Below are positions 38,291 through 50,755 of a DNA stretch of 64,000 nt, in pieces. Both the position numbers and the translations under genes were made by a program. The stretch is from the NCBI RefSeq assembly GCF_004120195.1, contig NZ_SCHN01000013.1, forward strand, positions 62,001 to 126,000. Reading direction: 5' to 3'. Below the pieces are notes generated by a model that saw nothing but the letters and a program-made list of their open reading frames with translations, did not search any database and had not been told where the DNA came from. Source of the DNA: Enterovibrio baiacu (GTDB taxonomy: Bacteria > Pseudomonadota > Gammaproteobacteria > Enterobacterales > Vibrionaceae). The stretch's first letter is position 1; each line of letters opens with the position of its first letter.

Positions 38291-39466
38291 TTAGTCTGCC
38301 TGCTTACGTAAAAACGCAGGGATATCCAAGTAGTCTTGTTCCTGTTTAGGCTTCGGTGCCACGTTAGTCGTCTGAGACTGAACCGGAGATTCAGTTGGAC
38401 GACTTGGTACAGAGGTTGCCGCCTTTGTTGTTTCTTGCAAAGGCTGTGCCTTGTTCTCAACCGGTGCCGGTTTTTGTGTTCCCGGAACCAAAGTGATGTC
38501 AGGCTTACGCTCGTTACCAATACCAGTAGCGACTACTGTCACGCGCAATTCGTCACTCATTTCTGGATCCATTGACGAACCGATAACCACAGTGGCGTTA
38601 TCTGAGGCAAACGCTTTTACAGTGTTACCTACAGTTTCGAATTCATCCAGTCGCATATCAAAACCTGCGGTAATATTTACCAACACGCCTCGTGCGCCTG
38701 CTAAATCAATGTCTTCCAGAAGTGGACTTGAAATTGCCATTTCAGCCGCTTCTTCAGCACGATCTTCACCAGTAGCCATGCCGCTACCCATCATCGCATG
38801 ACCCATTTCAGACATCACTGTACGGACGTCCGCAAAGTCGACGTTGATCAGGCCAGGGCGAGTAATCAGCTCTGCAATACCTTGGACAGCGTTACGCAGC
38901 ACATCGTTCGCTTTTGCAAACGCGTCTAGCAATGTAATGCCACGACCCAGTACTTTCAGAAGCTTTTCGTTAGGGATAGTGATCAATGAATCGACGTGCT
39001 TAGACAGCTCTTCGATACCTTGCTCAGCAAATGCCATGCGTTTTTTGCCTTCAAAGCTAAATGGCTTTGTGACAACCGCGACGGTCAAAATACCTAACTC
39101 TTTCGCAACTTCAGCGATAACAGGCGCTGCACCAGTACCGGTACCACCGCCCATGCCAGCTGCGATAAATACCATATCGGCACCTTCGAGCTCAGCTTTA
39201 ATCGCTTCACGATCTTCCATTGCAGATTCACGACCGACTTGTGGGTTTGCACCCGCACCAAGGCCTTTCGTGATATCGCCACCAATTTGGATGACTGTGC
39301 TAACTGCTGTCTTACGCAGCGCTTGAGCATCAGTATTGACGGTGATGAATTCCACCCCTTCAATTGACTCACGCACCATGTGTTCGACTGCGTTACCACC
39401 GCCGCCGCCAACACCAACGACTTTAATTACCGCGTCGTTGGACATTTCCATCATCGGTTCAAACAT
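38291..39466 (-). CDS. ftsZ: Cell division GTPase FtsZ
   Basis: The 391-residue tubulin homologue that forms the Z ring. The GTP loop is GGGTGTG (about 107), with [15 protein letters not shown] in the core domain. After a Pro/Thr/Gln-rich linker (about 320-370) the C-terminal peptide [14 protein letters not shown] binds FtsA, ZipA and ZapD. It is 33 bp downstream of ftsA and is the last gene of the cluster. Confidence 0.98.
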   Translation of the reverse strand: MFEPMMEMSNDAVIKVVGVGGGGGNAVEHMVRESIEGVEFITVNTDAQALRKTAVSTVIQIGGDITKGLGAGANPQVGRESAMEDREAIKAELEGADMVFIAAGMGGGTGTGAAPVIAEVAKELGILTVAVVTKPFSFEGKKRMAFAEQGIEELSKHVDSLITIPNEKLLKVLGRGITLLDAFAKANDVLRNAVQGIAELITRPGLINVDFADVRTVMSEMGHAMMGSGMATGEDRAEEAAEMAISSPLLEDIDLAGARGVLVNITAGFDMRLDEFETVGNTVKAFASDNATVVIGSSMDPEMSDELRVTVVATGIGNERKPDITLVPGTQKPAPVENKAQPLQETTKAATSVPSRPTESPVQSQTTNVAPKPKQEQDYLDIPAFLRKQAD

Positions 39467-39499
39467 GTGTTCTCTCCGTCATTCCTGTTCGCATCAGGT

Positions 39500-40756
39500 T
39501 TAAAATTCTTTTTTTAACCAGCCACTAAGCTTACTGAACATTCCTGATACAGTTCGTTTAGGCTCTGGCTCGTTCGTTTCGTTCAATAGGTTTTCTTTGC
39601 CGTAATGCAGCAATCCAACCGCTGTTGCGTGATAAGGCGCGTCAACATAGTCTGTAAGACCAGTGACCCCTGCTGGAAGCCCCACGCGAACTTGGTTTTG
39701 GAAGACACGCTCAGCGCACTCCACCAAACCTTGCATTTGTGCCGCACCACCGGTCAGGACGATACCCGCCGCTAATTGATGTTTTACGCCTTGTGCACGT
39801 AGGCGTTCCTGAACTCGTTCCAACTCTTGTTGCACCAACCCCAACAGTTCGCTACAACGAGGTTCAATAACTTCAGCCAACGTTTGTCGTTGTAGGCTGC
39901 GCGAAGGGCGACCACCTACACTTGGAACATTGACCTTGGCATCTTTGTTCACTAGCTCGCTGAGTGCGCAGCCGTGTTTCACTTTGATCTTTTCAGCATC
40001 GCTCAATGGTGTACCGAAGGCATAAGCAATGTCACTGGTTACGACGTTTCCGGCATAAGGGATAACAGCGGCATGGCGAAGCGCACCGCCCGTCCATACT
40101 GAGATATCCATCGTACCGCCACCGATATCGACCACACACACACCCAGCTCTCGCTCGTCGGCAGTGATCACCGCGTGGCTTGCTGCTAGTCCAGAGAAGA
40201 TCAATTGATCCACTTTAAGACCACAGCGCTCAACTGCTTTTTCAATGTTCTTTGCCGTGTCGCTGTGACACGTGATCAAATGAACACTGGCTTCCATTCG
40301 GACGCCTGACAAACCCACAGGGTTCTTGATGCCCTCTTGATAGTCAATTTTGTACTCTTGCGGAATCACGTGCAATACACGCTGTTCGTCGCTGATCTTC
40401 ACCGATTTTGCCGTGTGAATCACCATGTCGACATCTTCTTGGGTCACTTCTTCATCAGAAATCGTGCCCATTCCGCGCTCTGTCTGGCAATGAATATGCT
40501 TGCCTGACAAAGAAAGGAACACTGAACGGATTTTACAATCCGACATCAGTTCAGCATCGTTAACCGCTCGCTCGACAGATTTCACTACCGATTCGAGATC
40601 GTTAACGCCACCTTTATCCATGCCCTGAGATGGCGTGGTACCGACACCCAGCACATTCACCGCGCCGTCCGGCAATATCTCACTGACTAACACTGAGACT
40701 TTCGAAGTCCCGATGTCTAATCCAACAATCAGTGGTCTGTCAGTTGTTTGTTTCAT
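39500..40756 (-). CDS. ftsA: Cell division protein FtsA
   Basis: A 418-residue actin-like ATPase that tethers FtsZ to the membrane. The phosphate motif VGLDIGTSKV is at residues about 12-21, the second motif is VVDIGGGTMDISV, and the C-terminal membrane-targeting amphipathic helix is MFSKLSGWLKKEF. 17 bp downstream of ftsQ. Confidence 0.97.
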   Translation of the reverse strand: MKQTTDRPLIVGLDIGTSKVSVLVSEILPDGAVNVLGVGTTPSQGMDKGGVNDLESVVKSVERAVNDAELMSDCKIRSVFLSLSGKHIHCQTERGMGTISDEEVTQEDVDMVIHTAKSVKISDEQRVLHVIPQEYKIDYQEGIKNPVGLSGVRMEASVHLITCHSDTAKNIEKAVERCGLKVDQLIFSGLAASHAVITADERELGVCVVDIGGGTMDISVWTGGALRHAAVIPYAGNVVTSDIAYAFGTPLSDAEKIKVKHGCALSELVNKDAKVNVPSVGGRPSRSLQRQTLAEVIEPRCSELLGLVQQELERVQERLRAQGVKHQLAAGIVLTGGAAQMQGLVECAERVFQNQVRVGLPAGVTGLTDYVDAPYHATAVGLLHYGKENLLNETNEPEPKRTVSGMFSKLSGWLKKEF

Positions 40757-40773
40757 TCCACCTACTCTCAGGT

Positions 40774-41541
40774 TTACTCTTCACTGTCTACTTGGGGAGC
40801 TTTCCAGCCCACCGCCGCACCAGTGTCGTAGCGCAAATCCACATATTGTATGGCTCGACCTGTTTCATTGATTTCATCAAACAGGCTCACGAAGCGTTGT
40901 AACCGCTCTTCTCTGGATTCTCGCCCTAATTCAATGCGCGTACCGTCTCGGGTAACCACTCGCCACGAGCGACGTTCATTTAATGCCAGGGCGGCAATCT
41001 CTAATTCTGTAGGTGCTAGAATTCGGCGCATCTCTCGCCATGCATCTAGCACTTCATGCTCACTCCCTTCAGGGCCATGCAAGGAAACCAGCCCTTGTCC
41101 TGCCACATCGTCAGGGTTTGCATTAAATGCAGTGCCAGTGACATCCAGAAGTTGAGATCCATTCCAGACTGCCTCAGGGCGGTATTCAGTCACATTTACT
41201 TTTAATGTGTCTGGCCATTGTTTTCTTACGGCCACGTTTGCTACCCAAGGTAGCGACGAAATTGCGCCATGAATGGCATCAACATCTTGCAACATAAAGC
41301 TGCTAAGCGGGCCTAAATGCAAGACCGCATCACGTACCTCTGACGACGACAAGTGCGTTAACTGGCCTTGCACAACAATCTGCGACAAGGGCAATTGCTT
41401 TTCGTCTCCCATCCACGACAACACGCGGAGCAAAGACCAAACAATTCCTAGAATGACAAATACCAAAAACACCAGCCCCCCCCAATGTTCTTTAAACATT
41501 GAAGGTTGAGCCGGTACATCATCTGCGGTCACATTTGTCAT
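40774..41541 (-). CDS. ftsQ: Cell division protein FtsQ
   Basis: A 255-residue bitopic divisome protein that links FtsB/FtsL to the ring. One membrane helix (about 22-43, LVFLVFVILGIVWSLLRVLS) is followed by a POTRA domain (QIVVQGQLTHLSSSEV) and a beta domain. It is preceded by a 219-bp gap where E. coli has ddlB. Confidence 0.95.
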   Translation of the reverse strand: MTNVTADDVPAQPSMFKEHWGGLVFLVFVILGIVWSLLRVLSWMGDEKQLPLSQIVVQGQLTHLSSSEVRDAVLHLGPLSSFMLQDVDAIHGAISSLPWVANVAVRKQWPDTLKVNVTEYRPEAVWNGSQLLDVTGTAFNANPDDVAGQGLVSLHGPEGSEHEVLDAWREMRRILAPTELEIAALALNERRSWRVVTRDGTRIELGRESREERLQRFVSLFDEINETGRAIQYVDLRYDTGAAVGWKAPQVDSEE

Positions 41542-41760
41542 AGTCAGGCTAATTGCCTCGCATCATTCTAAGGCAACCTGTCGCGCTACATGCGCAGAAC
41601 CGACCGATTATAACGGTCAGTTTGACAGGTCTCCAACCCTTGTTGGCTCAGAAGTGATTAAGCTGAGATCAAATACATGCAAAACCACCAATATCCGATT
41701 AAAAATTAGACATTGCTCATTTAAACATCGGCTGTTTTACACAAAACTTAATTTTTCTCT
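41542..41760. other. Gap between murC and ftsQ (no ddlB)
   Basis: 219 bp without a gene. On the minus strand a TATAAT (41607-41612) within a GACCG...CGGTC symmetric stretch is a candidate -10 for a separate ftsQAZ promoter; no clear -35. Confidence 0.5.
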
Positions 41761-43227
41761 TCAGCTTTCTTCACTTAACGCCGTTTTATCCAACTTCAAT
41801 TCGGCCAGTTTTCTAGCCACTTTACCGATATCACCAGCACCTTGGGTCAATACCATATCGCCTGGTTGAATCACCGCAGCTAAGGCTGCAGGCAGAGATT
41901 CAACGTCTGGAACGAAGATTGGATCGATTTTCCCACGCCCACGAATTGTACGGCAAAGGCTACGTCCGTCAGCGCCTGAAATCGGCGCTTCGCCGGCAGA
42001 ATACACATCTAACATCAGCAGAACGTCAACTTGTTCAAGAACATTTGCAAAATCCTCATACAGATCGCGTGTTCGGCTGTAACGGTGTGGCTGGAATACC
42101 ATCACCAAACGGTTATCCGCCCAACCTGCACGTGCCGCTTGAATGGTCACGTCCACTTCACTTGGGTGGTGTCCATAATCGTCCACCAGCAAAACATGCC
42201 CATCATCAACAGGGAACAAACCCAATTGGTCAAAGCGACGGCCTGTGCCTTCAAACCCTGCCAGAGCGCGAAGGATAGCGTCATCTTCAACACCATCTTC
42301 TGTTGCAACCGCCACTGCCGCCGTCGCATTCAGTGCATTGTGACGACCGGGGATATTAAGCTCGATGTTAAGATCAGGCTTACCCGCACGACGAATAGTA
42401 AATATGCCTTTTTGGCCTTCTTGACGGTAATCTCTTAACTGCACGTCAGCATCGTCAGAGAAACCATAAGTAATCACTTGACGACCGATCGACGGGATCA
42501 ATTCACGCACAACAGGATCGTCCACACACATAACAGCCTGACCGTAGAAAGGCAGTTGATGCAGGAAGTCGACGAAGGTTTGCTTCAACACTTCAAAATC
42601 GCCGCCATAGGTATCCATATGGTCAGCTTCAATGTTGGTAACGATGGAGACCATTGGCTGCAAGTGCAGGAACGACGCATCGCTTTCATCCGCCTCAGCA
42701 ATCAAGTAACGGCTGCACCCTAATCGTGCATTTGTGCCCGCACTTTTCACCAAACCGCCGTTAACGAACGTAGGATCCAGACCTGCTTCTTGATAGATCA
42801 GCGTGGTCAGTGCCGTTGTCGTGGTTTTGCCGTGCGTACCCGCAACAGCAATACCGTGACGGTAGCGCATCAACTCAGCCAACATCTCAGCACGACGAAC
42901 CACAGGAATACGCGCTGCTTTCGCTGCAACCAATTCAGGGTTGTCTTGTTTGATGGCAGTAGACACCACCACCACGCTCGCGCCGTCTACGTTTGATTCT
43001 GCGTGACCGAAAAAGACGTTTGCACCTTTACTTTCCAAACGCTGTGTCACCACATTTTCAGAAAGATCTGAGCCTGTGATTTCATAACCTTCATTGAGCA
43101 GAACTTCTGCAATGCCGCACATGCCTGCACCGCCGATACCAACAAAGTGAATACGGTTTACACGGCGCATCTCCGGCACCATGGTTCTGATTTTTTCTAG
43201 CTGATGACTATCAAACTTGCCCATCAC
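41761..43227 (-). CDS. murC: UDP-N-acetylmuramate--L-alanine ligase
   Basis: A 488-residue ligase that adds L-Ala to UDP-MurNAc. The Rossmann-like start [17 protein letters not shown] (about 28-44), ATP loop [11 protein letters not shown] (about 128) and DYGHHPSEV (about 351) are present. It is 9 bp after murG; the ATG at 43227 is used. Confidence 0.97.
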   Translation of the reverse strand: MMGKFDSHQLEKIRTMVPEMRRVNRIHFVGIGGAGMCGIAEVLLNEGYEITGSDLSENVVTQRLESKGANVFFGHAESNVDGASVVVVSTAIKQDNPELVAAKAARIPVVRRAEMLAELMRYRHGIAVAGTHGKTTTTALTTLIYQEAGLDPTFVNGGLVKSAGTNARLGCSRYLIAEADESDASFLHLQPMVSIVTNIEADHMDTYGGDFEVLKQTFVDFLHQLPFYGQAVMCVDDPVVRELIPSIGRQVITYGFSDDADVQLRDYRQEGQKGIFTIRRAGKPDLNIELNIPGRHNALNATAAVAVATEDGVEDDAILRALAGFEGTGRRFDQLGLFPVDDGHVLLVDDYGHHPSEVDVTIQAARAGWADNRLVMVFQPHRYSRTRDLYEDFANVLEQVDVLLMLDVYSAGEAPISGADGRSLCRTIRGRGKIDPIFVPDVESLPAALAAVIQPGDMVLTQGAGDIGKVARKLAELKLDKTALSEES

Positions 43228-43236
43228 TTTGTTCTC

Positions 43237-44313
43237 TTAATTCGCTACGTCTTTGATGACGGTAGCAACACGCGTTGCTGCATCCGTAATGGCCGCGCCT
43301 TTTGCCGCTTCAGCCATCGTCATCAAGGTACTAAATTCTAATGTTTCCAGCGTCTCCGCCAGTTTCTCAGCGGTAAGGTCAGGTTGCTCCATCATGATGG
43401 CCGCTCCGTTACTCACCAAATGTTCTGCGTTTAATGCCTGTTGGCGATCTTTGTGTAAAAACGGCACAAAAATCGCGGCCACGCCTGCCGCTGCGACTTC
43501 TGACACAGTCAGCGCACCAGAGCGGCAAATGATGATGTCTGCCCAGCCATAGGCTTCTGCTACATCATCGATGAATTCGGTCACGTCAGCGTTGCCGACG
43601 TTGGCATTCGCGTAACGTTCTGCGGTATCCGCTTGGCTGCCTTTACCCGCTTGGTGGCGAACCAAGACATCTCTTGTCACGCGAGCCAATGCCTCTGGCA
43701 CTGTGTGATTGAGAATGCGCGCCCCTTGACTGCCTCCCATCACTAACACCTTCAGTGGCGCACCGTCTTCATGGTGCTTTTCAGAAGGTGCTGGCAATGC
43801 ACACACGTCCTTTCGCACCGGGTTCCCAACCACTTCTTGGTTTGGAAACGCACCAGGGAAAGCCTGCAACACACGCCGAGCGATTTTTGCCAACCATTTA
43901 TTGGTTAATCCTGCCACGGCATTTTGTTCATGCAGCACCACAGGAATGCCACTCAACCATGCCGCAAGACCACCGGGGCCACTGACATAGCCACCCATGC
44001 CTAATACCGCATTCGGTTGCCAGTGTTTGATGTGCTTTTTGGCTTGAAACACTGCATTGAGCACCATCCAGGGGGCGAGAAGTTTACGCGCAAACCCCGC
44101 ACCACGCAGCCCCTTTACTTCAATAAAGTCGATCTCAATGCCATGTTTTGGCACCAAATCGGCCTCCATTCTGTCTGCCGTACCTAACCAACGGATTTCC
44201 CAACCTTCTTGTTGAAGCTCATTGGCAACCGCAAGCCCAGGAAAAACGTGACCGCCAGTACCACCAGCCATCACCAATAATCGTTTATGCTTTTGTTCGT
44301 TTTCTTTTTTCAT
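43237..44313 (-). CDS. murG: Lipid II synthase (GlcNAc transferase) MurG
   Basis: A 358-residue membrane-associated glycosyltransferase that adds GlcNAc to lipid I. The N-terminal glycine loop [14 protein letters not shown] (about 17-30) and the nucleotide-sugar loop [12 protein letters not shown] are visible. The annotated start overlaps ftsW by 29 bp. Confidence 0.97.
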   Translation of the reverse strand: MKKENEQKHKRLLVMAGGTGGHVFPGLAVANELQQEGWEIRWLGTADRMEADLVPKHGIEIDFIEVKGLRGAGFARKLLAPWMVLNAVFQAKKHIKHWQPNAVLGMGGYVSGPGGLAAWLSGIPVVLHEQNAVAGLTNKWLAKIARRVLQAFPGAFPNQEVVGNPVRKDVCALPAPSEKHHEDGAPLKVLVMGGSQGARILNHTVPEALARVTRDVLVRHQAGKGSQADTAERYANANVGNADVTEFIDDVAEAYGWADIIICRSGALTVSEVAAAGVAAIFVPFLHKDRQQALNAEHLVSNGAAIMMEQPDLTAEKLAETLETLEFSTLMTMAEAAKGAAITDAATRVATVIKDVAN

Positions 44314-45496
44314 GGGTCACTATTCGTTGGTGTGCCTGAGACGTTTCCAACCGATATTCGTGGTCGATTCTCAACAGCAAGGCCACCGCCGTAGACATAA
44401 TAAATAAACTGGAACCGCCGTAACTGACCAGCGGTAACGTCAAACCTTTGGTTGGCATGATCCCGGCGGCTGCGCCAACGTTAACCAAGGCTTGGAATGC
44501 AAACCAAATGCCAATACCAAACGCAAGGAAGCCACCAAACAGTTGGTTTGCTTCAAGGCATCGCTTTCCGATAAACAACGCACGGAAAACAAGCGCAAAC
44601 ACCATCAATAACACGACGGTGACACCCACCAAACCAAGTTCTTCTGCGAGCACAGCCACCACGAAGTCGGTGTGTGCCTCGGGCAAATATTCCAATTTCT
44701 GGATGGAGTTACCCAATCCCTGCCCCCACCAATCTCCGCGGCCAAAGGCCATCAAAGACTGGGTAAGTTGGTAACCACTACCAAACGGGTCTTGCCATGG
44801 GTCGAGGAAAGACGTCACACGCCGAACACGATAGGGTTCGGCAACGATCAACAGCCCGACAAGCGCAATCCCTGAGAACAAAAGCACGCCAAACTGCCAC
44901 AGCTTTGCACCCGCAATGAACAACATGCCTATCGTGGTCACGAACATCACGACCACAGATCCCAGATCAGGCTGGGCCAATAAGAGCACTGCGATGATGA
45001 TCAGCACCGCAAGAGGCTTCAAGAAGCCATATACGCTTTCGCGTACCTCGCCATGCCGACGAACCAAGTAGCCAGCGATGAACAAAAACAGCGAGAGCTT
45101 CGCCACTTCTGCGGGTTGAAGGTTTATCACCCCCAACGGCAGCCAGCGCATGGCTCCGTTAACTGACCGCCCTATACCCAATACCGCTACCAGCAAGAAC
45201 AAGGAGATGAGCAACATAGGCACACTAAGCTGTTGCCACCTTGCGAGCGGTATTTGCAACGCAACCGCTGCTAGTACCAAGGCACCGATAAGGTAAACGC
45301 CTTGGCGAATCGCGAAGTAAAACGGTTGATCAACCAATCGGCTTGAAACAGGGATCGACGCAGAGGTCACCATGATCAAACCGACCAGCATCAGCCCAAA
45401 TGAGAGCCAGACAATTTGTCTGTCATACAAAGCGGTAGGCGAAGGCTGAGACAGCCACCGCCAGACATTTTTGTCTTCCCACTTCATGCTCATCAT
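44285..45496 (-). CDS. ftsW: Lipid II polymerase FtsW (SEDS family)
   Basis: A 403-residue inner-membrane SEDS glycosyltransferase that makes septal glycan with FtsI. Ten hydrophobic segments, with signature [19 protein letters not shown] and [14 protein letters not shown]. It overlaps murD by 4 bp at its start and murG by 29 bp at its end. Confidence 0.96.
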   Translation of the reverse strand: MMSMKWEDKNVWRWLSQPSPTALYDRQIVWLSFGLMLVGLIMVTSASIPVSSRLVDQPFYFAIRQGVYLIGALVLAAVALQIPLARWQQLSVPMLLISLFLLVAVLGIGRSVNGAMRWLPLGVINLQPAEVAKLSLFLFIAGYLVRRHGEVRESVYGFLKPLAVLIIIAVLLLAQPDLGSVVVMFVTTIGMLFIAGAKLWQFGVLLFSGIALVGLLIVAEPYRVRRVTSFLDPWQDPFGSGYQLTQSLMAFGRGDWWGQGLGNSIQKLEYLPEAHTDFVVAVLAEELGLVGVTVVLLMVFALVFRALFIGKRCLEANQLFGGFLAFGIGIWFAFQALVNVGAAAGIMPTKGLTLPLVSYGGSSLFIMSTAVALLLRIDHEYRLETSQAHQRIVTHEKRKRTKA

Positions 45497-46821
45497 CCTG
45501 ACACCTTGCTCCCAGCAATCTCTTTTGCATAGGCTGCGAAGGTATCACCTCGCACCATAAAGTTTGTAAATTGATCGAAGCTCGCACAGGCTGGCGATAG
45601 CAATACCATGTCGCCTGCTCTCGCATCGCGCGCCGCGATGTCCATCGCCGCTTGCATGGTTTCCGTCACTACCGGCGTATCAACAAGTGCCGCAAATGCA
45701 TGACCGTCTCGGCCATAGCAATACAAAGTCACGTTCAACGTATTCAGCACGGGTTTTAGCGAAGAAAAATCCGCGCCTTTGCCATCGCCACCGACCAACA
45801 GATGCAAACGACCCGCCAATTGCAAACCATCCAACGCCGCCAATGTGCTTGCTGGGTTGGTTGCTTTAGAGTCATTGACCCAAAGAACGCCATCTTGTTC
45901 CAACACTTGTTGGCAACGGTGAGCTAACCCACGATATTCGCGCATTGCTTGGCATTGCGCTTGACGGTCGATGCCTACGGAGTCAGCAAGCGCCATTGCA
46001 GATAAGCAGTTCGCCACATTGTGTCGACCCACGAGGGCAATGTCAGACACAGGCATGACTGCCTCACCTTTCGCCGTGAGCCACTCTTGTCCGTCGCGCA
46101 ATGTTAGCGTGTACTCACCATCAGAAAATCCAAAGCTGATTGCCTTCTCATGAGAAAGCGGTTTGGTTTGCACATCGTCTTGATTCCAAACCGCTAAGCG
46201 CGCTTGGTCATAAATGCGAAGCTTGGCATCACGGTAGTCGTCCATGCCTGTGTATCTGTCCATGTGGTCTTCAGACAAATTCAAGAACACAGCAGACGAC
46301 AAGTCGAGCGATGACGTGGTTTCAAGCTGGAAGCTCGACAGCTCAAGCACATACAGTGCGTGATCATTCGCCAACATATCCAACGCAGCAAAACCGATGT
46401 TGCCACCCACACCGACATTCACGCCGGCCGCTTTTGCCATTTCGCCAACAAGGCTGGTCACGGTGCTTTTGCCGTTCGAGCCAGTAATACCAATCACAGG
46501 TGCAGAGACATTACGGGCGAACAGTTCAATGTCACCGACGATTTCAATGCCTTGTGCTGCGGCGTCTTGAAGCTCAGGGGTCGCGAGCGCAATGCCTGGG
46601 CTTGCAACAATTTGGTCGGCATTCAATAACCAATCCATGTTCCAGCCACCAGCGTGCAACGCAACACTGGAAGGCAGTTGCTCAGCGCCTGGCGGTGTCG
46701 CACGCGTATCAATCACCTTGATATCGACATCGCCGCCTTTGCGCAGCAGATGATTAACGACAGAAAGCCCGGTCATACCGAGCCCTATCACCACAATCTG
46801 TTTTTTCGCGGTGTCTGCCAT
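45493..46821 (-). CDS. murD: UDP-N-acetylmuramoyl-L-alanine--D-glutamate ligase
   Basis: A 442-residue ligase that adds D-Glu to the peptidoglycan precursor. The N-terminal UDP-binding region ([13 protein letters not shown]), ATP loop [11 protein letters not shown] (about 114) and WVNDSKATN are visible. It follows mraY by only 3 bp and overlaps ftsW. Confidence 0.97.
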   Translation of the reverse strand: MADTAKKQIVVIGLGMTGLSVVNHLLRKGGDVDIKVIDTRATPPGAEQLPSSVALHAGGWNMDWLLNADQIVASPGIALATPELQDAAAQGIEIVGDIELFARNVSAPVIGITGSNGKSTVTSLVGEMAKAAGVNVGVGGNIGFAALDMLANDHALYVLELSSFQLETTSSLDLSSAVFLNLSEDHMDRYTGMDDYRDAKLRIYDQARLAVWNQDDVQTKPLSHEKAISFGFSDGEYTLTLRDGQEWLTAKGEAVMPVSDIALVGRHNVANCLSAMALADSVGIDRQAQCQAMREYRGLAHRCQQVLEQDGVLWVNDSKATNPASTLAALDGLQLAGRLHLLVGGDGKGADFSSLKPVLNTLNVTLYCYGRDGHAFAALVDTPVVTETMQAAMDIAARDARAGDMVLLSPACASFDQFTNFMVRGDTFAAYAKEIAGSKVSG

Positions 46822-46824
46822 GGA

Positions 46825-47907
46825 TTAACGTACCTTCAACGTCGCCAGTCCAACAAGAACCAGCATCAAAGTAATGATCCAGAAACGCACGATCACGCGC
46901 GGCTCAGGCCAGCCTTTCAATTCATAGTGGTGATGGATAGGTGCCATGCGGAAAATGCGCTGACCACGCAGCTTAAATGAACCCACCTGCAAGATAACGG
47001 AAAGTGTTTCCATCACGAACACGCCGCCCATGATAACGAGCAAGAACTCTTGGCGAACCAACACTGCGATGGTGCCAAGCGCGCCACCCAATGCGAGTGA
47101 GCCCACATCACCCATAAAGACTTGTGCTGGGTAAGTGTTGAACCACAAGAAGCCGAGGCCTGCGCCAACAATCGCGGCACACACCACCACCAACTCACTG
47201 GCATCTTTGATGTATGGGATATGCAGGTATTCGGCAAAGTTAACGTTACCCGTTGCCCACGCAATAAAGGCAAAGCCGCTCGCCACCATGACCGTTGGCA
47301 TGATTGCCAAGCCATCAAGGCCATCGGTTAAGTTAACCGCATTACTGGTGCCCACAATCACGAAATAGGTAAAGACGATGTAGAACAAGCCAAGCTGAGG
47401 CATCACATCTTTGAAGAAAGGCACAACGAGCTGCGTAGCGGCGGTATCTTGGCCGTGCACATACAGCGCAAAGGCAACCACTAGCGCAATGGCGGATTGC
47501 CAAAAGAACTTCCAACGCGCGACCAGACCATCGGTATTTTTGCGCACCACTTTACGGTAATCATCCATAAAGCCGATGGCACCATACCCCAAGGTCACAA
47601 CAAGCACGGCCCACACATAGGGGTTGCTCAAATCTGCCCACAACAGCACGGTTACCGCGATGGCGGTCAAAATCATGATACCGCCCATGGTTGGTGTACC
47701 ACGCTTGCTGAAGTGCGATTCAGGCCCTTCGTTACGCACCACCTGACCGATTTGCAACATCTGCAAACGGGCAATCATGCGAGGCCCCATCCACAACGAA
47801 ATCACCAATGCGGTAAGCACACTGACGATCGCGCGGAACGTTAGGTAATCGAATAGACGGAAAAACGGCACATAGTTTTCAAGAAGGTCCGATAGCCAAA
47901 CTAGCAT
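46825..47907 (-). CDS. mraY: Phospho-N-acetylmuramoyl-pentapeptide transferase
   Basis: A 360-residue inner-membrane enzyme that makes lipid I from UDP-MurNAc-pentapeptide and undecaprenyl phosphate. About ten helices; conserved [30 protein letters not shown] and [12 protein letters not shown] with the catalytic acids, and [13 protein letters not shown]. Overlaps murF by 7 bp. Confidence 0.98.
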   Translation of the reverse strand: MLVWLSDLLENYVPFFRLFDYLTFRAIVSVLTALVISLWMGPRMIARLQMLQIGQVVRNEGPESHFSKRGTPTMGGIMILTAIAVTVLLWADLSNPYVWAVLVVTLGYGAIGFMDDYRKVVRKNTDGLVARWKFFWQSAIALVVAFALYVHGQDTAATQLVVPFFKDVMPQLGLFYIVFTYFVIVGTSNAVNLTDGLDGLAIMPTVMVASGFAFIAWATGNVNFAEYLHIPYIKDASELVVVCAAIVGAGLGFLWFNTYPAQVFMGDVGSLALGGALGTIAVLVRQEFLLVIMGGVFVMETLSVILQVGSFKLRGQRIFRMAPIHHHYELKGWPEPRVIVRFWIITLMLVLVGLATLKVR

Positions 47908-49271
47908 GTTGCGGCCTCCTCAATTGCTGCCACTACTTGAGACATTTTCATTCCATTGGCGCCTTTTACCAGCACAGAAACTTCGTGTTTTGTATTCATG
48001 AGTTCTACTACGTGCGCAATCAGCGCGTCTTTGTTTTCAAAATGCTGACCACCACAACGCTCGCTGATCACAGCACTGGCTGGCCCGAATGTAATCACGG
48101 TCTGGATACTTGATTGGCTAAGGTGCTCAGCAACCTCAAGGTGCACCGCATCGGAATGCTCCCCCATCTCGCCCATGTCAGCCAATACGATGACCTTGTC
48201 GCCATCAAAACTGTCGAGCATATCAACCGCCGCTTTCATCGCAGCCAAGCTCGCGTTGTAGCTGTCGTCGATAAGACGGAGACCTTCACGAGGAAAGCTA
48301 ATCGCACCGCGGCCTTTAACGGGCGCGACAGACCCCAACCCTTTTGTCACTTCGACCATAGTGACACCATCAATATTCAGCGCAGCCATGGCCGCCAATA
48401 CCGCGTTGGCCACGTTATGTTCACCCGGCAAGCTCAGCACAATCGGGAAGGTTCCCGCTGGCGTCACTAAATCAAACTGAAAACATCCACCGTCTGCAGG
48501 TTGAATGTTCATGGCGCGATAATCGGCCACTTTGTCTGATACCGTCATGGTCAGTAACTGCTTACTTTCTAGCACCGCATCCCAACGCGGCCCACCATTG
48601 CTGTCGAGGTTCACTATCGCTAATGCCCCATCGGCAAGGCCTTCAAAAATCTCGCCTTTGGCTTTTGCTACGCCATCCAGTGAGCCAAAACCTTCTAAAT
48701 GCGCAGCGGCGAGGTTCGTCACCAGTGCGATATCCGGCTTGACCAATTGGGTGGTATAGGCGATTTCACCAATGTGATTCGCCCCCAGTTCAATCACTGC
48801 AAAGTCATCTGACGGTTGCAGGCGCAACAACGTAAGCGGGACGCCAATATCGTTGTTGAAGTTGCCCGAGGTATAGAGCGTTTGACCCTTTTGCGACAAA
48901 ATCGCGGCCAACATCTCTTTCACCGTGGTTTTACCGCAACTGCCTGTCAATGCGATGGTTTTTACATCACATTGTGTTTTCACCCAAGCACCGAGTTGCC
49001 CCAGTGCCTGTGTGGTGTCTGCAATAATAAGCTGCGGCAAATCGCAATCCACCGCTTTTGAAACGAGAAGCGCAGACGCGCCGTTGTCTTTCGCGGTTCC
49101 CACAAAATCATGCGCGTCAAAACGCTCGCCGACGAGGGCGACAAACAGCGCACCTTCACCGAGTGTTCGTGTATCTGTCGATACTGCATCAATCACCACA
49201 TCATCGGTGTTGATATTGATAAGTTCTGCGTTTAATACGTCTTTCAATGACGTGAGCGAAACGGGGATCAT
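47901..49271 (-). CDS. murF: UDP-MurNAc-tripeptide--D-Ala-D-Ala ligase
   Basis: A 456-residue ligase that adds D-Ala-D-Ala to complete the precursor. ATP loop [12 protein letters not shown] (about 109) and [15 protein letters not shown] (about 316) are typical. It overlaps murE by 4 bp upstream and mraY downstream. Confidence 0.97.
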   Translation of the reverse strand: MIPVSLTSLKDVLNAELININTDDVVIDAVSTDTRTLGEGALFVALVGERFDAHDFVGTAKDNGASALLVSKAVDCDLPQLIIADTTQALGQLGAWVKTQCDVKTIALTGSCGKTTVKEMLAAILSQKGQTLYTSGNFNNDIGVPLTLLRLQPSDDFAVIELGANHIGEIAYTTQLVKPDIALVTNLAAAHLEGFGSLDGVAKAKGEIFEGLADGALAIVNLDSNGGPRWDAVLESKQLLTMTVSDKVADYRAMNIQPADGGCFQFDLVTPAGTFPIVLSLPGEHNVANAVLAAMAALNIDGVTMVEVTKGLGSVAPVKGRGAISFPREGLRLIDDSYNASLAAMKAAVDMLDSFDGDKVIVLADMGEMGEHSDAVHLEVAEHLSQSSIQTVITFGPASAVISERCGGQHFENKDALIAHVVELMNTKHEVSVLVKGANGMKMSQVVAAIEEAATC

Positions 49272-50755
49272 TGCTCTCCCTCCAACAACATTCGCACTGT
49301 GTCTCTGTCTGAATAATCAATGGTGCCCGATGCCAATACTTGGTAATCCTCATGCCCTTTACCTGCCACCAAAATCACGTCGTTTGGCGCTGCGTGCTCA
49401 AAGGCATAACGGCAAGCGTCTGCGCGGTCATGCAACACAATCGCGTTATCAGGCGCAGTCATACCCGCGAGCATGTCTGACACGATGATTTCGGGAGATT
49501 CAGAGCGGGGATTGTCGTCAGTGAGAATCGCTTTGTCTGCGAGCATTTCAGCGATACTCGCCATCATTGGGCGTTTACCCGTATCACGATCGCCACCACA
49601 ACCGAAAATGCACCACAACGCGCCTTCGCAATGACGACGCAACGCGGTAAGCGCTTTCTCAAGGGCGTCGGGCGTGTGAGCATAATCAACAACAAACATA
49701 GGTTTGTCAGCGCGATGAAAAACTTCCATGCGTCCGATAACGGCTTGAAGTTGCGGTGCAACGGCCAGAAGTTCAGATTTGTCGTAGCCAAGCCCTAACA
49801 AGGTTGTCAGGCTCAACAGTAAGTTCATGACGTTAAATTCGCCCACCAGTGGCGCGGTAAATTCACCGTCACCCCAGTCGGATGAAAACGCGATGGTGAC
49901 GCCGCTGGTCGCGTAGCTCACGGTGGTTAGCCATAACTTACGGCCTTGATGTGCAACCACACCTTCTTCAGAGATAGAAACAGCAATGGCTTCAGGCATA
50001 GAGCCTAACCACTGTGCACCGACGTCATCATCCGCATTGATCACCGACACTGGCGAACCGTAGTGGGTAAACAAACGCAATTTTGCTTCTGCGTACGCTT
50101 CCATGGTGCCGTGGTAATCAAGGTGGTCGCGACTCAGGTTAGTGAAGATGGCCGCATCAAAATCGACGGCTTTCACGCGATCTTGAATCAAACCGTGTGA
50201 CGACACTTCCATGGCAACATGGGTTGCCCCAGCAACCTTAAAGGCGGCGAGTTGCTGCTGTATATCAACGGCGCTGCCCGTGGTATTCAGAGCAGGCTCT
50301 AATGCATCAAGAAATCCATTCCCCGTCGTTCCCATGACCGCAGCGCGACCCTGCATGAGGTCTATCCACTGCGCGATAAGCTGGCTCACGGTGGTTTTAC
50401 CATTCGTCCCTGTCACACCAATGGTGGTCATGCCTTTACTTGGCGCTTGATAGAAGCGAGCGGCAATGTCTGAAAGTGTTGATTTAAGATGAGGGAAGGC
50501 AACCACAGGTACGTTATCGTGCAGGGTGAGACCAAATTGCCCAGCGGTATCGCCGTCATCCGAAATAACAGCTACCGCACCGGCGCGGATCGCGTCGGCA
50601 ATAAAACGTCGCGCATCAAGGTTATGACCTTGAACCGCGATAAAAACATCACCTTGCTGGATCTGACGATTGTCCAGCGCAAGGCCAGTGATGTGTTGCT
50701 CCGGCGCGCCATCAAACCAAGGCGCTAATAATTCTTTGAAACTCGTGTTCGGCAT
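49268..50755 (-). CDS. murE: UDP-MurNAc-L-Ala-D-Glu--2,6-diaminopimelate ligase
   Basis: A 495-residue ligase that adds meso-diaminopimelate. ATP loop GVTGTNGKTTVSQL (about 115) and the meso-DAP specificity motif DNPRSE (about 416) are present, showing ordinary Gram-negative wall chemistry. It overlaps ftsI by one base and murF by 4. Confidence 0.97.
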   Translation of the reverse strand: MPNTSFKELLAPWFDGAPEQHITGLALDNRQIQQGDVFIAVQGHNLDARRFIADAIRAGAVAVISDDGDTAGQFGLTLHDNVPVVAFPHLKSTLSDIAARFYQAPSKGMTTIGVTGTNGKTTVSQLIAQWIDLMQGRAAVMGTTGNGFLDALEPALNTTGSAVDIQQQLAAFKVAGATHVAMEVSSHGLIQDRVKAVDFDAAIFTNLSRDHLDYHGTMEAYAEAKLRLFTHYGSPVSVINADDDVGAQWLGSMPEAIAVSISEEGVVAHQGRKLWLTTVSYATSGVTIAFSSDWGDGEFTAPLVGEFNVMNLLLSLTTLLGLGYDKSELLAVAPQLQAVIGRMEVFHRADKPMFVVDYAHTPDALEKALTALRRHCEGALWCIFGCGGDRDTGKRPMMASIAEMLADKAILTDDNPRSESPEIIVSDMLAGMTAPDNAIVLHDRADACRYAFEHAAPNDVILVAGKGHEDYQVLASGTIDYSDRDTVRMLLEGEQ

